A DNA stretch of 64,000 nucleotides from Fischerella muscicola PCC 7414 (GTDB lineage: Bacteria; Cyanobacteriota; Cyanobacteriia; Cyanobacteriales; Nostocaceae): contig NZ_AJLK01000207.1 in assembly GCF_000317205.1 (NCBI RefSeq), positions 1 to 64,000 on the forward strand, written 5' to 3'. A program made the translations under genes and the position numbers. Within the stretch, counting starts at the first letter, position 1; each line of letters begins with the position of its first letter. The notes beneath the pieces were generated by a model that was given only the letters and a program-made list of their open reading frames with translations, did no database searches and was not told where the DNA came from. Below are positions 24,666 through 34,074 of the stretch, piece after piece.

Positions 24666-26330
24666 ATGACTAACCCGGAATGGTTACAACCCAACAAACA
24701 TTTCAGTACAATTCAAACTGGGGATTTATTGAGACAATCAGAAAAATTTCAATTATTGTTTGCGACGAAACGCATTTCTATCAGGGTATATTTGGCGCTC
24801 ATTTTGCACTACTTAATCGTCGCACTCAACTGATGATGGAGTCTGCTGGTAACGATATTTCTACACTGAGGTACATATTCGCCTCTGCAACAATTAGTAA
24901 CAGCAGTGAAATCGCCCAAAAGCTATCCAACCCAGTAGAAAAAGACAACCTCACTATCATTGACCAAAGTGGCGCAAAACGATCAGAAATCACTTTCCTC
25001 AGCCTCAGACCGCAAAATAGTACTCTTTACCAAACTGCCCAGGTAGCAGCCTTGCTTGTGAGTAAGGGGATAGTTGGAATTTGCTTCTGCGATAGCCGAG
25101 AGCTGGTCAAAACTTTAACCAATACCATCCGTAAAGCCCTAGCCGAGATGCAACTACCCCACTTAGGAGAAACCATCTCTGCATTTTATGGAAGTATGAA
25201 GCCAAACCAGCGAAACAAAATTATTGCAGATATACAGTCGGGAAAGGTCAAATTCATCGTATCAACTTCTGCCTTAGAAGCTGGGTTAGATATCGGCTGC
25301 ATCGATGCAACTGTTATACACAGCTATCCAGGCTCAATTCTCGCCTTTCGCCAAAGGGCAGGACGCGCAGGTAGGAAGGAAGCGGGACTATTGGTATTTA
25401 TCCCGTCAAAGCGGTCAATCATGGACTCTTACTACTCCAAGCATCCGGAACGCTTGTTATCTGACCCTCCAGAAGTTATCAACTTTAACCACAATTATGA
25501 AACCATCTTATAACAGCATATTCTCGCCTGCTGCAAAGAAAGTAAGCCGACACTAGCCCAAATTACCCGTCATTTTGGTAGTCTTGGTGATGCGATCGCA
25601 CGAGAACTAATCGCCGATAACCAACTTATATTTAGCTACAACCAAAGGCTTGCAGTTAACCGAAACCTCGGTTATGTCCACTCAAATATCAAAGTCAGAG
25701 GCAATACTGATAGAAATGTCAGTTACATAAATCAAAATAGTGGGGAAGAATTTGAAGAAAGCGCAGCTTCTTCTGCACTACGAGAAGTTTACCCTGGTGC
25801 TATATATCCAGCCCAAGATTTCGATGGCAACCCAGTATGGTACAGTTCTCAAGAGCTTAACCTAAACGAAGGAAAAGCTTAGTCAAAAACTCAGAAAAGA
25901 TATACTTAACAAACAGAAGTATATTTCCAATGAAGAAAAACAACTATTTGAGAGCAATGAAACAGACATTTGCGTTCATACTCTCGCACACCAAGTCATC
26001 CTCAGTCTACCACTTGTCGAACATGGGGCAAACAGTCGAGATATCGATTTCATATTAGTGGAGGTAGCATCAAACCATAACATTGTAGGCTATTTCTTCG
26101 ATACATGTGAACACGGGACGGGAATGTGCGATACCCTTGTCAAATATTTAGAAACTGCTTTTATTCAAGCAAAGTTTCTAGTGGATAATTGCCCCTGTAA
26201 ATATGGTTGCTCATCTTGTACAACTATCCACCGTTGCCCTGATGATAATAAAGCATTGTTTAAATCAGTCGGGTTATCTCTACTAGAAGAAATCACCAAC
26301 TTTACACAAACACGCACCATTAATCAATAA
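24666..26330 (+). pseudogene. MrfA/YprA-like DExH helicase with DUF1998 tail, decayed
   Basis: Fragments in order show a superfamily 2 helicase. MTNPEWLQPNKHFS is in frame 1, then a frame shift near 24725 leads to IIVCDETHFYQGIFGAHFA (motif II), IFASATIS (motif III) and IVSTSALEAGLDIG. FRQRAGRAGR (motif VI) follows. A TAA at 25511 stops the frame, but it goes on in phase with ALREVYPGAIYPAQ. After a second break comes the DUF1998-type end CPCKYGCSSC and CPDD (26190-26250), a four-cysteine site. MrfA-like helicases work in DNA repair. The N-terminal motif I is missing. Confidence 0.8.
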
Positions 26331-26335
26331 CAGAT

Positions 26336-26370
26336 ATAATCCTACCCTAGTTGGGTAGGATTATTTTTAA
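26336..26370 (+). terminator. Intrinsic terminator after the helicase remnant
   Basis: ATAATCCTACCC and GGGTAGGATTAT form a perfect 12-bp stem with a TAGTT loop, followed by TTTTTA. The stem is also nearly symmetric, so it may work in both directions. Confidence 0.8.
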
Positions 26371-26407
26371 GTAACAAAACCACGCACATCGCTTACGCAC
26401 GAGCTTG

Positions 26408-27178
26408 ATGAAAGTTTGTAGTCATATAGTGATGCACGTAGAGCTATTAGCTGATTCAAGTCAAAATCCCAAACGGTTTAAAATTCTCTATGCACCAACA
26501 TATCTCCTACTAGAAACAAACTTAAACATAGGAGATTTTGTTGAACATAGCAGCATTGATTTTATTATCAATCATGCTGTCAATCTAGGATATGAGGTCA
26601 AAATCTCCCATCCAACAGTTCAAGACAATGAGAAATATCCTCTTCCTCAAGTCAGCGATGAGCTTGCTGATTTGATGATTAATTATCCATCGGATTTAAA
26701 GCTACTAACTAATGGAATGGTATTTGAACAAAGGGCATATCTAATGTCTAGAGTTTACCATGAGGTATGCCAAAACATCGAATCAAAAACTCTCCTGAAA
26801 GAAGCCGAATATTGGTTGATAAATTATGCACGAGACGTTATTGCTAAAGAGTGCAATTACTTACCAGACATTCTTACCAAACTCGACAATCCAGTTGTTA
26901 GGTCAATGACAATAGATACTCTTATGATTTGGCAACCTGACTGGAAAAGAGCTATTTCTGAATATACAGGCAGCAGATTTGAAGCTGGTAACAACGAGTT
27001 TGAAGTTATTGGCTACTACCACAATCAAGAAAAAAAGAGTAGGAAGGGAATAATGATATTGTGCAGGGTAACAAAAACTATGAATAATTATCCTGAATTT
27101 CCTACATTTCCCTTGAATACAAACTGTACCCTTGGGACTTATCAAGTTGAAAACGCCCTTAACCAAAGGTTGGCTTAA
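26408..27178 (+). CDS. Unknown protein, 256 residues
   Basis: I do not recognise this protein. It appears soluble: no signal peptide, no membrane helix, a mixed alpha/beta look with several conserved-looking stretches (FKILYAPTYLLLETNLN, SDELADLMINYPSDLKLL, MIWQPDWKRAISEYTGSRF). The ATG at 26408 is preferred over the TTG directly before it. It lies between the helicase remnant and the SLOG-like gene on the same strand, after a terminator, so it may share a promoter with the next gene (28-bp gap). It has no stop or frame break and could be intact. Confidence 0.6.
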   Translation: MKVCSHIVMHVELLADSSQNPKRFKILYAPTYLLLETNLNIGDFVEHSSIDFIINHAVNLGYEVKISHPTVQDNEKYPLPQVSDELADLMINYPSDLKLLTNGMVFEQRAYLMSRVYHEVCQNIESKTLLKEAEYWLINYARDVIAKECNYLPDILTKLDNPVVRSMTIDTLMIWQPDWKRAISEYTGSRFEAGNNEFEVIGYYHNQEKKSRKGIMILCRVTKTMNNYPEFPTFPLNTNCTLGTYQVENALNQRLA

Positions 27179-27206
27179 AACATAATCAAAAGCTGAAATA
27201 TCAACC

Positions 27207-27644
27207 ATGAAAGACCAAACTCTTCCGTCACAACGCATCCAAATTTACATATTTGGTGACAGAGATACATCCAGAACCAAACTTCCAACAGATGCGATCG
27301 CACGCCTTAACACTATTATTAATCTGGGGGCAGAAATCCACATCAGTGATGCCAGAGGTACAGACAGATTAGTGCAAGAATATCTCAAACAACAGTGCTA
27401 TGAGCGCGTAACAGTTTGGCACATACACACGGCAAAAATTCAGAATAATTTGGGGTTTAGAACCAAATCGTTTAAAGGCTCTTACATTGATATGGATAAA
27501 GAACTTTGCAATATGTGCCATTACGGACTGGCAATTGGGAATAATTTCTACGTCAACAGAAATATAAAACAAATGGTGGGTAGAGTTCGCATTATTAAAG
27601 TAGAACCAGAGCCAACAGAAACGAATATTTGTGGTTTCCCCTAA
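27207..27644 (+). CDS. SLOG-like Rossmann protein (YspA/DUF2493-type), tentative
   Basis: The 145-residue protein starts with a short beta strand and a GDRD loop (IYIFGDRDTSRTKLP), then a helix, a strand and DARGTDRLVQEYLKQ. This order is close to the nucleotide-binding SLOG proteins related to DprA and YspA, which read GSR..., then a glycine-rich strand ending in G-A-x-G-x-D. It ends in a variable region with three cysteines (C-N-M-C and a late C). SLOG domains bind or cleave nucleotide signals in several defence contexts. The match is by motif order only and the function here is unproven. Confidence 0.5.
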   Translation: MKDQTLPSQRIQIYIFGDRDTSRTKLPTDAIARLNTIINLGAEIHISDARGTDRLVQEYLKQQCYERVTVWHIHTAKIQNNLGFRTKSFKGSYIDMDKELCNMCHYGLAIGNNFYVNRNIKQMVGRVRIIKVEPEPTETNICGFP

Positions 27645-27693
27645 TCAAACGATGGGTAAAAAATAGCTTCAAAACATGAGAGAAGCGGCTGAT

Positions 27694-28565
27694 ATTTGCA
27701 ATTGATAGAACCCAATGGCGTTCACAAAATGTATTTGTAATTAGTTTAATCTAACAAAAAAGAGCAATACCTGTGTACTGGTGATTGTTACCCAAAAGAG
27801 GATGTAGTAATTTGGCAGAGCAGAAAAAATTAATTCGTCCACTGTTGCAGTTATTTAAGGGATATCGAATGCTGGTACTGGGAGATAGAGAATTCCACAG
27901 TATAAAACTGGCGAATTGGTTACATAGCAAGGGCATTGACTTTGTATTGCGTCAAAAACAAGGTACTTATATTCGGCAAGAAAACCAGTCACATCAACGC
28001 TTACAATCTTTGGGATTAACTCCTGGTATCTCCTTCTTCTTAACGGGTATTCAGGCGACTAAACAAAAAGGTTTTGCTAAATTTAATCTCGCCGGATATT
28101 ACAAACGTAAATATCGTGGAGTTGTTGAACCTGCTGGTTGGTTTTTATTAACTAACCTTGATAATCTTCCAGATGCCATTAAAGCATTTAAGTTGCGGAG
28201 TGGCATTGAGGCAATGTTTAAGGATTGCAAGACTGGGGGCTATAATCTCGAATCTACTTAAGAGTAATGGTCAACGCTTGATTGCATTGATTTTATTAAT
28301 TGCTATTGCCTATACAAGTGCAGTGTTAGTTGGTCGTAATTCCCGCAATATGGGAATGCAAAAATATGTCGGTCGTCTGAAAGAATTAAAGCGATTACAC
28401 CGCCGACATAGCGCCTTTTGGGTTGGTTTGTATGGTCAATTATGGGTAGGTGCGATGGAATTTTGGGCTAATTTAGCTCAGGAATTGATGCGTTTGAAGC
28501 CCGCTAAACTACCCTATTTTCATCAAGGTCTACGGGCTATGGCTCTCATCCAGTCTGCTTTATAG
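27694..28565 (+). pseudogene. IS4-type transposase, broken
   Basis: AIDRTQWRSQNVFVISLI carries the first catalytic aspartate (27704). Two in-frame stops follow, then LPKRGCSN and VLGDREFHSIKLANWL with the second aspartate. SGIEAMFKDCKTGGYNLE with the glutamate is also kept. A one-base insertion near 28259 moves the remainder (NGQRLIALILLIAIAYTSA to ALIQSAL) into another frame. The N-terminal domain is gone. The element's right end overlaps the last codons of the NrsD-like exporter. Confidence 0.8.
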
Positions 28566-28570
28566 CCTCT

Positions 28571-28589
28571 TTGTCACCCCTTCAGGGGT
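28571..28589. repeat. Probable right terminal repeat of the IS4-type element
   Basis: TTGTCACCCCTTCAGGGGT begins 5 bp after the transposase stop codon and contains a short palindrome. It is nearly identical to the 18-bp terminal repeats of the element at 62939-63168. Confidence 0.55.
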
Positions 28590-29592
28590 GTGAGTGGCGG
28601 ATACGTTTGTGTTGATGAGGATGGGTATGAGGTTCTCCTGATGGTATTCCTGGGTGATGATTGTGCTGATGATGTTCATCGTGGATGTGTTCGTGTTCAT
28701 GCCAAAGGTTTGCATGAACGTGTTCATTTTCATCCGCAGGAGGTGAAAGGATGAGTTGTACCACTCCTAGCAACATTAAACCAATCAAACTGCCGTAGAA
28801 GAATTCGCCTTCTGCAAAGTTACTTCCCAACCATCCAGCCAGAGGATAGGAAATCCCCCACCACAAGTGACTCCAAGCAAAGTGTGCGCCGTAAACTCGC
28901 CCTTGCATAGCAGTGGTAATACGGTCTGCAATCAAAGTTTGGGTAGGTAAATTTACAAAGTTTTGTCCGATACCAGCCACTAACCACAAAACCATTAATA
29001 TGCTAACAGAGGCATAGTTTGCTGGCAGGAGGGATAAGGTTATCAAAATCGCACCGAACAGCACAAAGGTTGTCCTGTCTAAAGCGTTGACTTATTGCAC
29101 CAAAAGCGACTGCTGAAAGCGTTGCACCGATACCAAAGGCAGCCATGACCCAGCCATACTCCACATCTCCCAGTTTGAGCGTTCCCTTGACGTAACTGAC
29201 AGTATTGACCAAAATCTGCGCTCCGGCAATAGATGCTAACAACTGCATGAATAATGCATAGCGGATATATGCATCAGTAAAGAGGCGAGTCGTACAGGCA
29301 ACAGGCTAATCAGAACCATGCGTATACAGTGGGTTGTAATCAGTATCAGCTTGCGATCCAAACGGTCAGCTAAAGCACCTGCTAAGGGAGATAGCAAGAC
29401 AAACGCAGTAATCCGCAACGTCAAAGCCAAGGCAAGTACAACTGCACTATTATCTCCAGCTAACTCAAAGGCGAGTAAAGCTAAACCTACCCAGGTGAGG
29501 GCATCTCCCAACAAATTGGTGGTTTGAGCTGCATAGAGCCGCGCAAAAATGGGATTTCTCAGGCTGCCAAAGAGATGAAATCTCCTGTTCAT
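28582..29592 (-). pseudogene. NrsD/NreB-like MFS nickel exporter with His-rich tail, broken
   Basis: The N-terminus (FGSLRNPIFARLYAAQTTNL, ADRLDRKLILITT) and later helices (QLLASIAGAQILVNTV, YGWVMAAFGIGAT) are an MFS exporter. The C-terminal tail has about fifteen histidines (HEHEHIHDEHHQHNHH). Such His-tailed MFS proteins export nickel in cyanobacteria (NrsD). The gene is in three frames: a deletion after about residue 97 (SLLPV), a shift near 29055, and a tail whose TGA stop (28582-28584) lies inside the IS terminal repeat, so the tail was probably longer. It follows the kinase gene by about 100 bp on the same strand, like the nrs locus order in reverse. Confidence 0.85.
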
Positions 29593-29689
29593 GTTCTTAA
29601 AGCTAGTTTTTTATTGCTGTTTTTAAAGAGGGGATATTTCTGTATTGTTTATATATTAATATTTTCTATTATATCCCATAGGAGGGTAT

Positions 29690-31087
29690 TTAATTTTCAC
29701 CTGTCGATACCCAGGTCAGTTGTTTCCACTCTTTTGTTAAGGGCAAGCGAACGATAAAAGTACTACCTTTACCAACTTGGCTTTGCACCTGAATGCTGCC
29801 CTCGTGCGTCTGGGCAATTGCTTGAGCGATCGCCAATCCCAATCCAGATCCACCAGTACGACGCGAGCGATCGCTATTGACTCGATAAAAACGGTCAAAA
29901 ATCGCTTCTTGCTCCTGTGGTGCAATCCCAATACCTGTATCTTGAACTTCAATTACGGCATCACTATTGCTGCGTTTGAGAATGACGGTTATATAACCAT
30001 CAGCAGGCGTGTATTGAATAGCATTTGCAATTAAATTAGAAAGCAAACGTAAAAGTTGGTCTTCATCTCCCATCACATACAGAGGCTGATGGCACAAAAC
30101 TGAGGATGTTAATTGCAAAGAAGCTGCACTCGCTAACGCTGAAAACTCTTCTATCAAATCATCAATCAAAACGTTGAGACAACAAGGTAGCCGTTCTATC
30201 GACAGAGTGTGCTGTTCCAATCGCGAAAGTAGCAGCAAATCTTGAACTAGTTCCGCCAGTCGATGACTCTGACGTTTAATCGATGCTAGAACATCTCGCG
30301 CTTCTTGTTCAGACAGGTGTGACTTATCGAGTATGGTTTCCACCGTTGCATGAATTGCTGCTAGGGGAGTACGCAATTCATGGGAGGCATCAGATGTGAA
30401 CTGTTGCATTTGTTGATAAGACCTGTCAATTGGTTGCATCGCCAACCCTGCCAGCCACCAACTAGAACCACCAACTAGCAGTACCGTAATTGGTAATCCT
30501 AACGCCAAAACTAATTTCAAAGCTGCAAGGCGATTATCTAGTTCTTTGAGAGAGCGCCCTACTTGTATATAGCCCCATACCTGATCTTTAGTATGTAGTG
30601 GCAGGGACTTTTGATGGTAACGATTGCCTTGTGCGTCTTTGACTGCTTGCCACACATCTGTTCGCACAATTGGTGGTAATTCGTTGGGCTGAAAACCCGC
30701 TACAGCGATTAATCTTCCTGAAGCATCGATAAAACGAATGTAATATTGCTTATCTTTATAGACAGGACTAAAGATGCCGTGTTCAGCAAGGGTGCCTTGG
30801 CTGTGTTCAAAGATTTTTTGAGCAGGGCAGGTAGAGTTTATTTGACAAAGATTGGGTAAAACCTGTTGAAAAATCGGCTCTATGCGGCTGGGTTGTTTTA
30901 GTGTTGGTTCAATGACATCGTGCAGCGTGCTTGTTATAGACTCTAGTTCCCGGCTGATAGAAATCGAGTAAGCATCAATAATTACTTCATACACAGCAAA
31001 ACCGCACAGGCTCAAAATTAGACCCATAGCCAGCGCATACCAGGTAGCCAATTGCCAACGGGTTTTATGAAAAAGTCGAATCTGCAT
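29690..31087 (-). CDS. rppB: Two-component sensor histidine kinase, RppB/NrsS-like
   Basis: The 465-residue protein has a membrane helix near residues 13-32, a periplasmic sensor of about 155 residues with two cysteines (LCQINSTCPAQ), and a second helix (about 190-215). The H-box SHELRTPLAA has its phosphorylated His near residue 237. The N-box LLSNLIANAIQYTP, G1 VQDTGIGIAP, F-box FDRFYR and G2 GGSGLGLAIA are all present. It overlaps the response regulator gene by 23 bp and so is co-translated with it. Relatives in Synechocystis sense nickel (NrsS/RppB). The signal here is a metal by context only; no classical His-rich sensor motif is seen. Confidence 0.9.
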   Translation of the reverse strand: MQIRLFHKTRWQLATWYALAMGLILSLCGFAVYEVIIDAYSISISRELESITSTLHDVIEPTLKQPSRIEPIFQQVLPNLCQINSTCPAQKIFEHSQGTLAEHGIFSPVYKDKQYYIRFIDASGRLIAVAGFQPNELPPIVRTDVWQAVKDAQGNRYHQKSLPLHTKDQVWGYIQVGRSLKELDNRLAALKLVLALGLPITVLLVGGSSWWLAGLAMQPIDRSYQQMQQFTSDASHELRTPLAAIHATVETILDKSHLSEQEARDVLASIKRQSHRLAELVQDLLLLSRLEQHTLSIERLPCCLNVLIDDLIEEFSALASAASLQLTSSVLCHQPLYVMGDEDQLLRLLSNLIANAIQYTPADGYITVILKRSNSDAVIEVQDTGIGIAPQEQEAIFDRFYRVNSDRSRRTGGSGLGLAIAQAIAQTHEGSIQVQSQVGKGSTFIVRLPLTKEWKQLTWVSTGEN

Positions 31088-31778
31088 TGCTAGGATTAAA
31101 ACGATAACCCATACTAGGGACAGTTTCGATTAGACTATCACAACCAGATTCCGACAACTTGCGTCGTAAAAGTCTAATTTGAGCAGCTACTACATTACTA
31201 ACGCGTTCTGCACTAAACGTATACAAATGATTCAGAAGTTGATCGCGAGTAACAAGTGTGTTGGGACGTTTCATGAAGTATTCTAGTAGGTGAAATTCCT
31301 TCTTTGTTAAAGAAATTACCCTTTTGTCCCCATTGGGATACTCGCAAGAAAATGTAAAATTACTGTAGTCTAGGATTAGACTACCAACTTGCAACTGTGG
31401 AGACTGAAAATGGGGAGAACGTCTCTGCAAAGCCCGCAACCGTGCCAGCAGTTCTGCCATGCCAAATGGCTTTACCAGATAGTCATCTGCTCCTGCATCT
31501 AGTCCGGCTACCTTATCTTTCATGCTATCTTTTGCTGTTAGCATCAGTACAGGTAAACAGTTACCACGAACTCGTAACCGCTTGCATAATTCTAAACCTG
31601 ATATTCCTGGTAGTAACCAATCAAAGATTGCCAGTGTATATTCACTCCAATGAGATTCTAGACAAGTCCAAGCTTCATCACCATCCAAAATCCAGTCAAC
31701 AATATATCTTTCCTGATTCAGTTTTCGCTGAATTGACGCACCCAAGTCTGTTTCATCCTCAACTAGCAGAACTTTCAT
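31065..31778 (-). CDS. rppA: OmpR/PhoB-family response regulator, RppA/NrsR-like
   Basis: The 237-residue protein has a receiver domain (VLLVEDETDLG, phosphoacceptor D53 in LAIFDWLLPG, K in DYLVKPF). The C-terminal winged helix (ISLTKKEFHLLEYF, SNVVAAQIRLLRRKL, GYRF) is of the OmpR/PhoB class, whose dimers bind direct repeats spaced by one helical turn. The ATG at 31778 matches relatives; the longer reading to 31820 overlaps the DUF2808 gene. It lies second in an operon with DUF2808 and the kinase. The only box preceding this operon is the ATTTCAT direct repeat found before most metal genes here. It is therefore the leading candidate for the regulon's activator. Confidence 0.92.
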   Translation of the reverse strand: MKVLLVEDETDLGASIQRKLNQERYIVDWILDGDEAWTCLESHWSEYTLAIFDWLLPGISGLELCKRLRVRGNCLPVLMLTAKDSMKDKVAGLDAGADDYLVKPFGMAELLARLRALQRRSPHFQSPQLQVGSLILDYSNFTFSCEYPNGDKRVISLTKKEFHLLEYFMKRPNTLVTRDQLLNHLYTFSAERVSNVVAAQIRLLRRKLSESGCDSLIETVPSMGYRFNPSNADSTFS

Positions 31779-31809
31779 AACAAGCCAATATAACTCAAAA
31801 ATTTGTCCA

Positions 31810-32295
31810 TTAACGTACACGCAGTTGAGCTATACCAACTGGTAATTCAGCATTAATACCAGCGAGAACAGCAGAAACTTTGTACATTTTGTCACCATTT
31901 GTTGGTGCTGTTTTTTTGACCTTATTCATATCTATAGTCAAAGTAGTTCCTGGTTCAACTTGTCCAACAAAAACTAATGTAGCTTTTTGACCACTAATAG
32001 AAATCTTAGCATCAACTTTTTTATCTAACTGGTCAGATACATCAATATCATCTCTAAGAATTATGTTACTTGGAGCTTGGATAATTAGTTGGGAAATAGC
32101 CTTGCTTTGTTGAGGAACTTCTATTTTTAAGGTATGTCTGAGAATTCTCCAGTGGCGAATACCTTGAGGAAATTCCATGAAGCCAATAACATGAGGAGAC
32201 TTATCAGATTGTAGTGAGGGATTTGCATAAGTACTTGGAACTGAAACTACCATAGTCAAGATGAAAACAGCAGCGTATATTAGTGTTTTATCCAT
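31810..32295 (-). CDS. DUF2808 periplasmic protein
   Basis: The 161-residue protein has a signal peptide (cleavage after TYA) and a DUF2808 domain of cyanobacteria: HWRILRHTLKIEVPQQSKAI, LIIQAPSNIILRDDIDVSD, VEPGTTLTIDMNKVK and GINAELPVGIAQLRVR. The function of the family is unknown. It is the first gene of the operon that encodes the response regulator and kinase, 31 bp before the regulator's ATG. Box 12 lies 91 bp upstream. A fragment of a second DUF2808 gene at 38033-38205 also has the box, so DUF2808 proteins belong to the regulon. Confidence 0.88.
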   Translation of the reverse strand: MDKTLIYAAVFILTMVVSVPSTYANPSLQSDKSPHVIGFMEFPQGIRHWRILRHTLKIEVPQQSKAISQLIIQAPSNIILRDDIDVSDQLDKKVDAKISISGQKATLVFVGQVEPGTTLTIDMNKVKKTAPTNGDKMYKVSAVLAGINAELPVGIAQLRVR

Positions 32296-32385
32296 TTCAT
32301 TCTCGTAACTACTTCACTATGTCAATCAATCATCAAAACATTTTTGGTAAATTGAAGTTACCTCTTAATAGCTTGACAAAGTGAG

Positions 32386-32403
32386 ATGAAAATTGGATGA
32401 AAT
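32386..32403 (-). promoter_or_regulatory. Direct-repeat regulator box 12 (DUF2808-rppA-rppB operon)
   Basis: The top strand reads ATGAAAA-TTGG-ATGAAAT (one mismatch). GCTATT follows 13 bp after the second half-site on the minus strand, 91 bp upstream of DUF2808. It indicates autoregulation of the two-component system. Confidence 0.65.
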
Positions 32404-32772
32404 TTTAGCCAGTTAAAGAAATTTTTTCAAAAATAAAAATAAATAAGTAGTATTTAATAGAGCCATAAAGTTTTCGTAAACTCATATTTTTTATAGTCTG
32501 GCTCTACATTCAAAGCTCTTTCTAACTTCATTTCAGATGACAACGATATTGGTAAACTCAGATCTTGCACCTCACCGAATAAATCCGCAAAAGGTAAATA
32601 AAGAGGGCAAAATATAACAGTGGAAGAAGAACGCCGCTTCAGTACAAAAGAGTTAATAATAAAACTAAAATCAAGCGCAATAATACATAGATAGCTTCAA
32701 AAACTACAAGATGCTGGGATGACGTATTCTGCCTCAACAAGAGTGCGATCGCACTTTGATTTGCTTGGTTGG
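32404..32772. other. Intergenic region, no feature recognised
   Basis: AT-rich; no open frame with a recognisable protein. One HIP1 site occurs near 32748. Confidence 0.5.
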
Positions 32773-32823
32773 TTCAAAACATGAGAGAAAGGGCGTGAAA
32801 TGTATTCGTAAGTTAGCAAGACA

Positions 32824-34025
32824 ATGCTTGCCCACGCCCAAGAACTAGTTTATAGCTTGAAAGAATTGATGCCTACCCAATATCAAAAAGATAATCTTGA
32901 TGCCATGCTGGGATTATTTTTGGAGGCGAAAGGGAACCCCTTACCCGAACACTCTCAAACCAAATCTGCGAGTGCATTGAGTCGTTTTTTAAATATCAAT
33001 CCTTGGTCAACAAGGGAGATGATTCGTGTAGTTCGTACCCACACATTGCAAACAGTTTTAAAAATGCTATTGTCATCTAGTAAAGGACGTAAACCTTTTT
33101 TACAGGTCATTGTTGACCTAACTACTCTAGAAAAACGTGGTAAATTTAAATGCTTTGAGAATTTGATAAAAGTCTATAACGGCAAGTGAGGTTTACATTT
33201 AGTTGTAGTTTACTTAGTTGTAGGAAAGTGGCGTATTCCGTGGAGTTTTCGGGTTTGGAGAGGTAAAGGAACTCCATCTCCAGCTACTCTTGGGCTGAAA
33301 GAGCGTTAAACGTTTACCGCAATCTTTAACTCAACGCTTCCAGACAATTATTTTGGCTGATACAGCCTTTGGCAGCGTAGAATTCCTTGAGGGTGTGCGT
33401 CGTCTGAAATATCATGTTGTTACAGGTGTAGCTATTAGCCGTAAATTAGCAGACGGTAGACTTTTAAGACGTTTACATAAACAAGGGCAACAGGTTTATT
33501 TATTTGGTTTAAAGTTTCCTGTTACTGTTTCTTGGTATTACTTAAAACGCGATAATGGCAAACTAGAAAAACGCTTTGTCTTATCTACTCGACCTATTAA
33601 AGCTTCTACCCTTAAGTGGTGGGGTAAGCGCCGATGGTGAGCCAGCGCGGTGGACGGGTTCCCCGGCATAAAGCGACTGGCGTAGACGCCGAAGGCGGCT
33701 TCTCGAAGAGTACCCGAAGGGCAGCCTTGTTGGATGGTTTAAAACCGCAAAGCATCGTTTCGGTTTGCATCGCTTTGGGCAAGGAACTTTGCTGGGTATG
33801 TATCGCTGGCTGATTCTTTCTCTGACTGCTTACCTGATTGCTCGTTGGACTTATCTGCATATTCAGCCTGAATCACCACCTGATTGGGGGCAAGCTGCAC
33901 AAACAGCAAGAGAATCTATTTTCCCCGAAATAGTTGTGTCTCTTCTTTTACATAATGTTGAACGTCTAACTTCCCTTGCACGTAGTTGTGGTTTTGACAT
34001 TCAGATTTCCAGGTGCAAGATTTGA
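32824..34025 (+). pseudogene. DDE transposase (IS4-like), broken three ways
   Basis: The first frame (32824-33189) covers the N-terminal domain and the first aspartate (FLQVIVDLTTLEKRGKF), then stops at a TGA. The same phase continues (HLVVVYLVVGKWRIPWSFRV). A one-base shift near 33300 leads to TIILADTAFGSVEFLEGV with the second aspartate. At 33640 a palindromic repeat interrupts the frame between KRRW and GWFKTAKHRFGL, close to the final glutamate region. The last part is LGMYRWLILSLTAYLIARW. No terminal repeats were found. The sequence ends where the duplicated sigma block begins. Confidence 0.8.
33640..33732. repeat. Palindromic interspersed repeat inserted in the transposase
   Basis: About 92 bp of GC-rich sequence (GAGCCAGCGCGGTGGACGGG, ACGCCGAAGGCGGCTTC, AGAGTACCCGAAGGGCAGCC) is foreign to the AT-rich flanks and interrupts a conserved coding stretch. 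It resembles the palindromic repeats scattered through many Nostocales genomes. No target duplication is obvious. Confidence 0.6.
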
Positions 34026-34074
34026 GTAAACACTTAAAGAAGCAAGGTACTTGTACTGATATTTTTCCATACAT

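Noticed and set aside
24666-27644. DISARM-like defence system based on the DUF1998-type helicase tail
   Set aside because: In DISARM, DUF1998 is a separate protein and a methyltransferase and PLD protein accompany it; here it is the tail of one helicase and no such genes are present.
27668-32789. Seventeen identical bases (TTCAAAACATGAGAGAA) at 27668 and 32773 as shared IS left ends
   Set aside because: At 27668 they fall inside the reading phase of the broken transposase and at 32773 outside the gene; a common terminal repeat could not be confirmed, and no matching right end exists.
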